11,849 bases of DNA from assembly GCA_015767395.1 (NCBI GenBank), contig JADWMI010000014.1:4537-16385 (forward strand), written 5' to 3'. Of this stretch, positions 8,351 through 11,849 are shown one piece after another (the stretch's first letter is position 1; every line of letters begins with the position of its first letter). The notes below the pieces were generated by a model. It was given only the letters and a program-made list of their open reading frames with translations, did not search any database and had not been told where the DNA came from. The DNA is from Bacteroidota bacterium (lineage in GTDB: Bacteria > Bacteroidota > Bacteroidia > Flavobacteriales > Flavobacteriaceae). Position numbers and translations under genes: made by a program.

Positions 8351-8392
8351 AAAAAAGCCTTTAACATTTTTTGAAATGCTAAAGGCTTTTTT
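8351..8392. terminator. Bidirectional rho-independent terminator
   Basis: AAAAAAGCCTTTA at 8351-8363 pairs perfectly over 13 bp with TAAAGGCTTTTTT at 8380-8392. After one A/C mismatch, CATTT (8365-8369) pairs with AAATG (8374-8378) around a 4-nt loop. The outer A-run and T-run give a U-tail on whichever strand is transcribed. It sits between convergent genes, 22 nt past the DUF1295 stop and 19 nt past the channel stop on the other strand, so it should end both transcripts. Confidence 0.9.
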
Positions 8393-8411
8393 ATTGAAAA
8401 TATTTTAAATT

Positions 8412-9086
8412 CTACAATTCAATTTTTTTATCGGTTTGAGCGATATATTTTCCAACAATAGTAGCCGTTAAAATAACTAGATAAAACTGCCCTAATAAAC
8501 CTGTTAATATAGCCGCTTTTTGAGATGCTACTGTTATTGGTGTTATTTCACCATAACCTATTGAAAGCATTGTAATATAGCTGTAATACAAAAGTGAATC
8601 GCTTCCCTTTATTGTTGAATCATCTAAATTTATCCCTGAAAAAGATCCTGGATGCAACATTTCTATGGTTAGGAATATAAAAAAACACACCAAGCCTAAA
8701 CAAATATAACCTGACATTAAACCAATTATAACGTTTTTACTAACAATTTTGGCGTTCCAAACCTGCTTGATCAATTCTCCAATTACAATAACATAAAATA
8801 CAAAATAAATAGCCAAACGAATAAACTCATAGGAATCTTGTTTTCCATTTGTTATATGAATTCTATATAAAAGGTAGCATAATATAACCAGAATAAACAA
8901 AAACAATCTTTTAAGTTTTTTTGTTTTTGAAAGCATCACAATACCAGACAAAATATTTACAATAAAAAAAACAGGATCTATTATTGTATGAAAAATTTGT
9001 GAAGGAAAAAAAACACCTCCAAATAAAATAGTTGTTAAACTAATAAAAAACAATTCAAACCGATAAGGAAATAATTTTTCAAGCAT
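8412..9086 (-). CDS. Potassium-channel-family protein, six membrane segments
   Basis: This 224-residue membrane protein ends in a canonical ion-channel (Ion_trans_2 type) pore. An outer helix (roughly 115-140) is followed by a loop and pore helix, the selectivity filter SIGYG at 175-179 followed by Glu180, and an inner helix at about 192-215. The GYG filter indicates K+ selectivity. Four further hydrophobic segments precede the pore, giving about six in all, but none has the regularly spaced Arg/Lys of a voltage-sensing S4. There is no cytoplasmic RCK or cyclic-nucleotide domain; the protein stops about 10 residues after the last helix. How it is gated is therefore not visible. The ATG at 9086 lies 17 bp after the outer-membrane factor's stop, with no terminator between, which suggests it is the last gene of the efflux transcript. 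Any functional link to efflux is inference. Confidence 0.88.
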   Translation of the reverse strand: MLEKLFPYRFELFFISLTTILFGGVFFPSQIFHTIIDPVFFIVNILSGIVMLSKTKKLKRLFLFILVILCYLLYRIHITNGKQDSYEFIRLAIYFVFYVIVIGELIKQVWNAKIVSKNVIIGLMSGYICLGLVCFFIFLTIEMLHPGSFSGINLDDSTIKGSDSLLYYSYITMLSIGYGEITPITVASQKAAILTGLLGQFYLVILTATIVGKYIAQTDKKIEL

Positions 9087-9103
9087 TTTAGAAAATAAAA
9101 ATA

Positions 9104-10681
9104 TTACTTATCATTCTTTTTTTGTGCTCTCTCTAACTTTCTTTGAGCCTTCGCTTTTTCTTTTCTAGCTTTTTCCTGCTCAGGAGTTAAATAATAATCT
9201 ACTATTTGCCCTTGATAAATTAAAGCATCTTTATCTATGGTATTTACATCAACTTCTCTTTCATCTGCCACCTGCTCTGCATATTTATCAATTTCTTCAG
9301 GTGTAATCCATCCACCACCAAGTGATTGATATAAATTAACATAAGAAATTAATAAATCTTGATAATTTCTTGAATATTGTAATTCAGCTTCAAATTCTTG
9401 TCGTTGATTTTCAATAACTTCTAAGTAACTAGTAACCCCTTGATAATACCGCTCATAGGAAAGTTTACTCGCATTCCCAGCGGCATCTAACATCAGTCTA
9501 TAAGCAGCCAATTCATCTTTATAAGTTAAAATATCACTCAATGCATTGTTTACATCTCCAAAAGCTAACAGTACATTTTTCTCATAATTCAATAAGTATT
9601 GTTTTGCTCTTTCCCTTTCCACATCAACACGTCTTGCATTTTTACCCCATTCAAATAGCGGACTTATCAAGTTTGCTCCAGCGCTCCATCCCAAACCATT
9701 CGATATTAAATTAGACATATCAGAACTACCTACTCCCAATAATCCAGTTAAACTGATGGATGGAAATCGCATAGCGGTAGCAACTCCAATCATAGCATTT
9801 TGTTGAACATACAACTGTTCACTTTGTAATAAATCAGGTCTTCTTTGTAATAAAACTGAAGGAATTCCAGAAGGGATTTCTTCTGGTAAAGGATATACAT
9901 CATAAGAAGTATTCACTTTTATTTGTTCAGGATTTTTACCCAGTAAAACACTTAAATTATTTTCAATATATATAATTTGACGTTTGTAAACAGGCACTGC
10001 CGCCTGCGCAATTGCTTTTTGAATTTGCGCTTGATTTACATCAATAATATTTGTGTACCCAATATCAAATCTATTTTGAATAATTTTTAATGCATTGCTT
10101 CTAATTTCTAAAGTATTCTCAGAAACTTCTAAAGAAGTTTTATAATTAATTAATTGAAAATAATTTCTAGCAATTTCACTTATTAAACCGACTTCAACTG
10201 CTCTTTTCCCATAAAAAGAGCCTAACATTGAAGCTTTTGCAGCTTCATTACTTCTTCTGTATTTCCCCCAAAAATCAATTTCCCAATTGAATGTTGCCGA
10301 AGCCCCAAAAGAATTATAGGTGTTGTTTGATACATTTGCACCGTTAAAATTAGAACCTCCCGCACCAGCCTGAACGCCAATTTTAGGTCCATAATCAGCT
10401 TTCGTAAAGCCTAAATTAGCTCTTGACTCTTCCACCCTGCTTGCTGCTATCAAAACATCTTTATTATCGCGCAAAGCAGTAGCAATGAGCGTATCTAAAA
10501 TAGGGTCTTGAAAAAGTTCCCACCATTTTAAATTAATAATGCTATCTATTGGATTTTTTTCATAATTGAATATTTCAGGACTTGCAAGTTCTGGTTTTTT
10601 GTAATTTGGTCCTACTTTACATGAGGCAACGCTTATAATTACTAAGAAAATGCCTAAATATGTAATAAATTTCTGTTTCAT
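9104..10681 (-). CDS. RND efflux outer-membrane factor lipoprotein (NodT/OprM/TolC type)
   Basis: This is the outer-membrane channel of a tripartite efflux pump, 525 residues. A lipoprotein signal peptide ends in VASC, with Cys21 as the lipidated residue, followed by KVGPNYKKPE, the characteristic N-terminus of NodT-type factors. Two TolC-type repeats follow: long helical stretches with coiled-coil character (for example near 75-95 and 150-215) and barrel strands such as the Gly/Asn-rich segment around 105-130. IPSVLLQRRPDLLQSEQ near the middle is a family mark. The usual fold ends at LGGGW (Trp458). A further 67 residues, highly charged and Lys/Glu-rich at the end, form an extension that I do not recognise. 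The start codon overlaps the upstream permease stop by one base, so the two are almost certainly translated from one message. The adaptor protein is not in the window. Confidence 0.93.
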   Translation of the reverse strand: MKQKFITYLGIFLVIISVASCKVGPNYKKPELASPEIFNYEKNPIDSIINLKWWELFQDPILDTLIATALRDNKDVLIAASRVEESRANLGFTKADYGPKIGVQAGAGGSNFNGANVSNNTYNSFGASATFNWEIDFWGKYRRSNEAAKASMLGSFYGKRAVEVGLISEIARNYFQLINYKTSLEVSENTLEIRSNALKIIQNRFDIGYTNIIDVNQAQIQKAIAQAAVPVYKRQIIYIENNLSVLLGKNPEQIKVNTSYDVYPLPEEIPSGIPSVLLQRRPDLLQSEQLYVQQNAMIGVATAMRFPSISLTGLLGVGSSDMSNLISNGLGWSAGANLISPLFEWGKNARRVDVERERAKQYLLNYEKNVLLAFGDVNNALSDILTYKDELAAYRLMLDAAGNASKLSYERYYQGVTSYLEVIENQRQEFEAELQYSRNYQDLLISYVNLYQSLGGGWITPEEIDKYAEQVADEREVDVNTIDKDALIYQGQIVDYYLTPEQEKARKEKAKAQRKLERAQKKNDK

Positions 10682-10683
10682 TA
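10679..10683 (-). other. TAATG stop-start overlap between permease and outer-membrane factor
   Basis: On the minus strand the permease stop TAA (10683-10681) shares its last A with the ATG (10681-10679) of the outer-membrane factor. This arrangement normally permits translational coupling by a terminating ribosome and supports a single operon with balanced output of the two pump parts. Confidence 0.85.
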
Positions 10684-11849
10684 TTCTACTGTTTTAGCAA
10701 TTTCTAATTCAAGTTCTTTTTGCGCATCTCGTTTTTTCTCATACCCTCCAATTTTACCAATAAAAATAAATAACATTGGATATAGGAAGACACCTAAAAA
10801 GGTTGCCATTGACATTCCTCCAAGTAACGCCATTCCCATTACTTTTCTGGCTTCAGCACCTGAACCAGATGCTATAACTAATGGAAAAACACCTAAAATA
10901 AATGAAAAGGCTGTCATTAATATAGGTCTAAATCTTGAACGAGCAGCCTTTATAGCTGCATCAAATAAACTCAATCCGCCTTTAAATTCATCGTTGGCAA
11001 ATTCCACAATTAATATCGCATTTTTGGCTGCCATACCAATTAGCATCACAAAGGAGACTTGTGCAAAAATGTTGTTTTCGAAAGTAGGACTAATTAATCT
11101 ACCCACCCACAATGCAAACAAAGCACCAAAAATAGCAAATGGCGTCCCTAATAAAATAGCAAATGGTAAAGACCAACTTTCATATTGGGCTGCCAATATT
11201 AAGAAAACAAAAACCAAGGAAAATGTTAGAATAGTTGTTAAAGATCCTGAAGCTTTTTCTTCTTGAAAAGACATTGCATTCCATGAATAGCCCATTTCAG
11301 TCGGCAATACTTCAGCGGCCACTTCTTTTAAAGCCTGCCGTGCTTGGTCTGAAGTAAATCCTTCAGCAGGTGCTCCTGTGACTTCAACAGATCTATATAA
11401 ATTAAATCTGGTTGTATAATCTGGGCCAGAAATAGGTCTAATAGTTGCCAGTGTTGACAGAGGAACCATTTCATCTTGATTATTCTTAATAAAAAAGTTA
11501 TTAATTTGAGATGGATCTACACGATATTCTGGTTCTGCTTGAATGTATGTTTTATACAATCTACCAAAACGTGTAAAATCATTCACATATGCCCCCCCCA
11601 TAAAAGCGCCAACGGTAGTGTATAAATCGCTCAATCGCACTCCTAACTTTAATGCTTTTTCTTTATCTATATCCATAAAACGCTGAGGAACTGTTGCCTG
11701 AAAAGTGGTTGCTGCTCGTCCAATTTCAGGGCGTTCATTCGCAGCTTTTAAAAACTTCATGGTGTTTTCAGCCAAATATTGAGGTGTATTACCAACATTG
11801 TCTTGCAACATCATACTGAACCCTGATCCATTTCCTAAGCCTGGAATTG
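10681..11849 (-). CDS. RND efflux permease (HAE1/AcrB family), C-terminal part
   Basis: The frame is open to the right edge, so the roughly 389 residues here are the C-terminal third of a protein that normally has about 1,050. The ATG at 11814 is internal: the codons before it read GLGNGSGFS, the family's usual run into MMLQD. The fragment holds the rest of the second periplasmic porter/docking region and then transmembrane helices 8-12. Visible family marks are LAAQYESWSLP after the first of these helices, AAKNAILIVEFAND (its Lys equals the AcrB proton-relay Lys940) and FRPILMTAFSFILGVFPL (AcrB Arg971 region). It pumps hydrophobic or amphipathic compounds across the envelope using proton flow, with an adaptor and the outer-membrane factor encoded immediately downstream. 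The TM4 Asp pair lies outside the window, and no substrate can be assigned. Confidence 0.94.
   Translation of the reverse strand, partial: IPGLGNGSGFSMMLQDNVGNTPQYLAENTMKFLKAANERPEIGRAATTFQATVPQRFMDIDKEKALKLGVRLSDLYTTVGAFMGGAYVNDFTRFGRLYKTYIQAEPEYRVDPSQINNFFIKNNQDEMVPLSTLATIRPISGPDYTTRFNLYRSVEVTGAPAEGFTSDQARQALKEVAAEVLPTEMGYSWNAMSFQEEKASGSLTTILTFSLVFVFLILAAQYESWSLPFAILLGTPFAIFGALFALWVGRLISPTFENNIFAQVSFVMLIGMAAKNAILIVEFANDEFKGGLSLFDAAIKAARSRFRPILMTAFSFILGVFPLVIASGSGAEARKVMGMALLGGMSMATFLGVFLYPMLFIFIGKIGGYEKKRDAQKELELEIAKTVE

Noticed and set aside
10994..11266. Open frame on the plus strand opposite the RND permease gene
   Set aside because: It is antisense to strongly conserved RND helices and has no support of its own.
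1..11849. Possible mobile element, prophage, CRISPR array or RNA gene
   Set aside because: No transposase, integrase, phage gene, spaced direct-repeat array, tRNA cloverleaf or rRNA-like stretch was seen on either strand; composition looks even throughout.

Overview
The window looks like chromosomal DNA from a member of the Bacteroidota, most likely the Flavobacteriaceae. The grounds are the strongly A/T-rich sequence, the Lys/Asn/Ile-rich proteins, short A-rich leaders without clear Shine-Dalgarno sites, and several families typical of that group: a large S9 peptidase, small outer-membrane barrels and a NodT-type efflux lipoprotein. No tRNA, rRNA, CRISPR array, insertion sequence, integrase or phage gene was seen. 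Both ends cut through genes.

Layout. Positions 1-659 (+) hold the C-terminal part of an outer-membrane beta-barrel protein. It converges, with only 7 bp between stop codons, on a minus-strand superfamily 2 DEAD/DEAH helicase (667-2220). Next on the minus strand are a drug/metabolite (EamA) exporter (2342-3259) and a large secreted S9-family serine peptidase (3311-6124). A 287-bp divergent region (6125-6411) separates the peptidase from two plus-strand genes. These are a probable DUF6268-type outer-membrane barrel (6412-7317) and a DUF1295 / steroid-5-alpha-reductase-like membrane protein (7400-8329). A clear two-way terminator hairpin (8351-8392) divides these from a minus-strand cluster read from the right edge: the C-terminal part of an RND efflux pump (10681-11849), its outer-membrane channel lipoprotein (9104-10681, overlapping by 1 nt), and a six-segment potassium-channel-type protein (8412-9086, 17 bp downstream).

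How the genes fit together. The only well-supported functional unit is the efflux cluster. The RND permease and outer-membrane factor are translationally coupled, and the periplasmic adaptor gene is probably just outside the window. The ion channel is probably co-transcribed with them. The other genes look like ordinary chromosomal genes without an evident common pathway.

I found no convincing undescribed system. The observations most worth checking are the 67-residue charged tail on the outer-membrane factor, the channel gene attached to the efflux operon, and a perfect 9-bp inverted repeat bracketing the probable eamA promoter.
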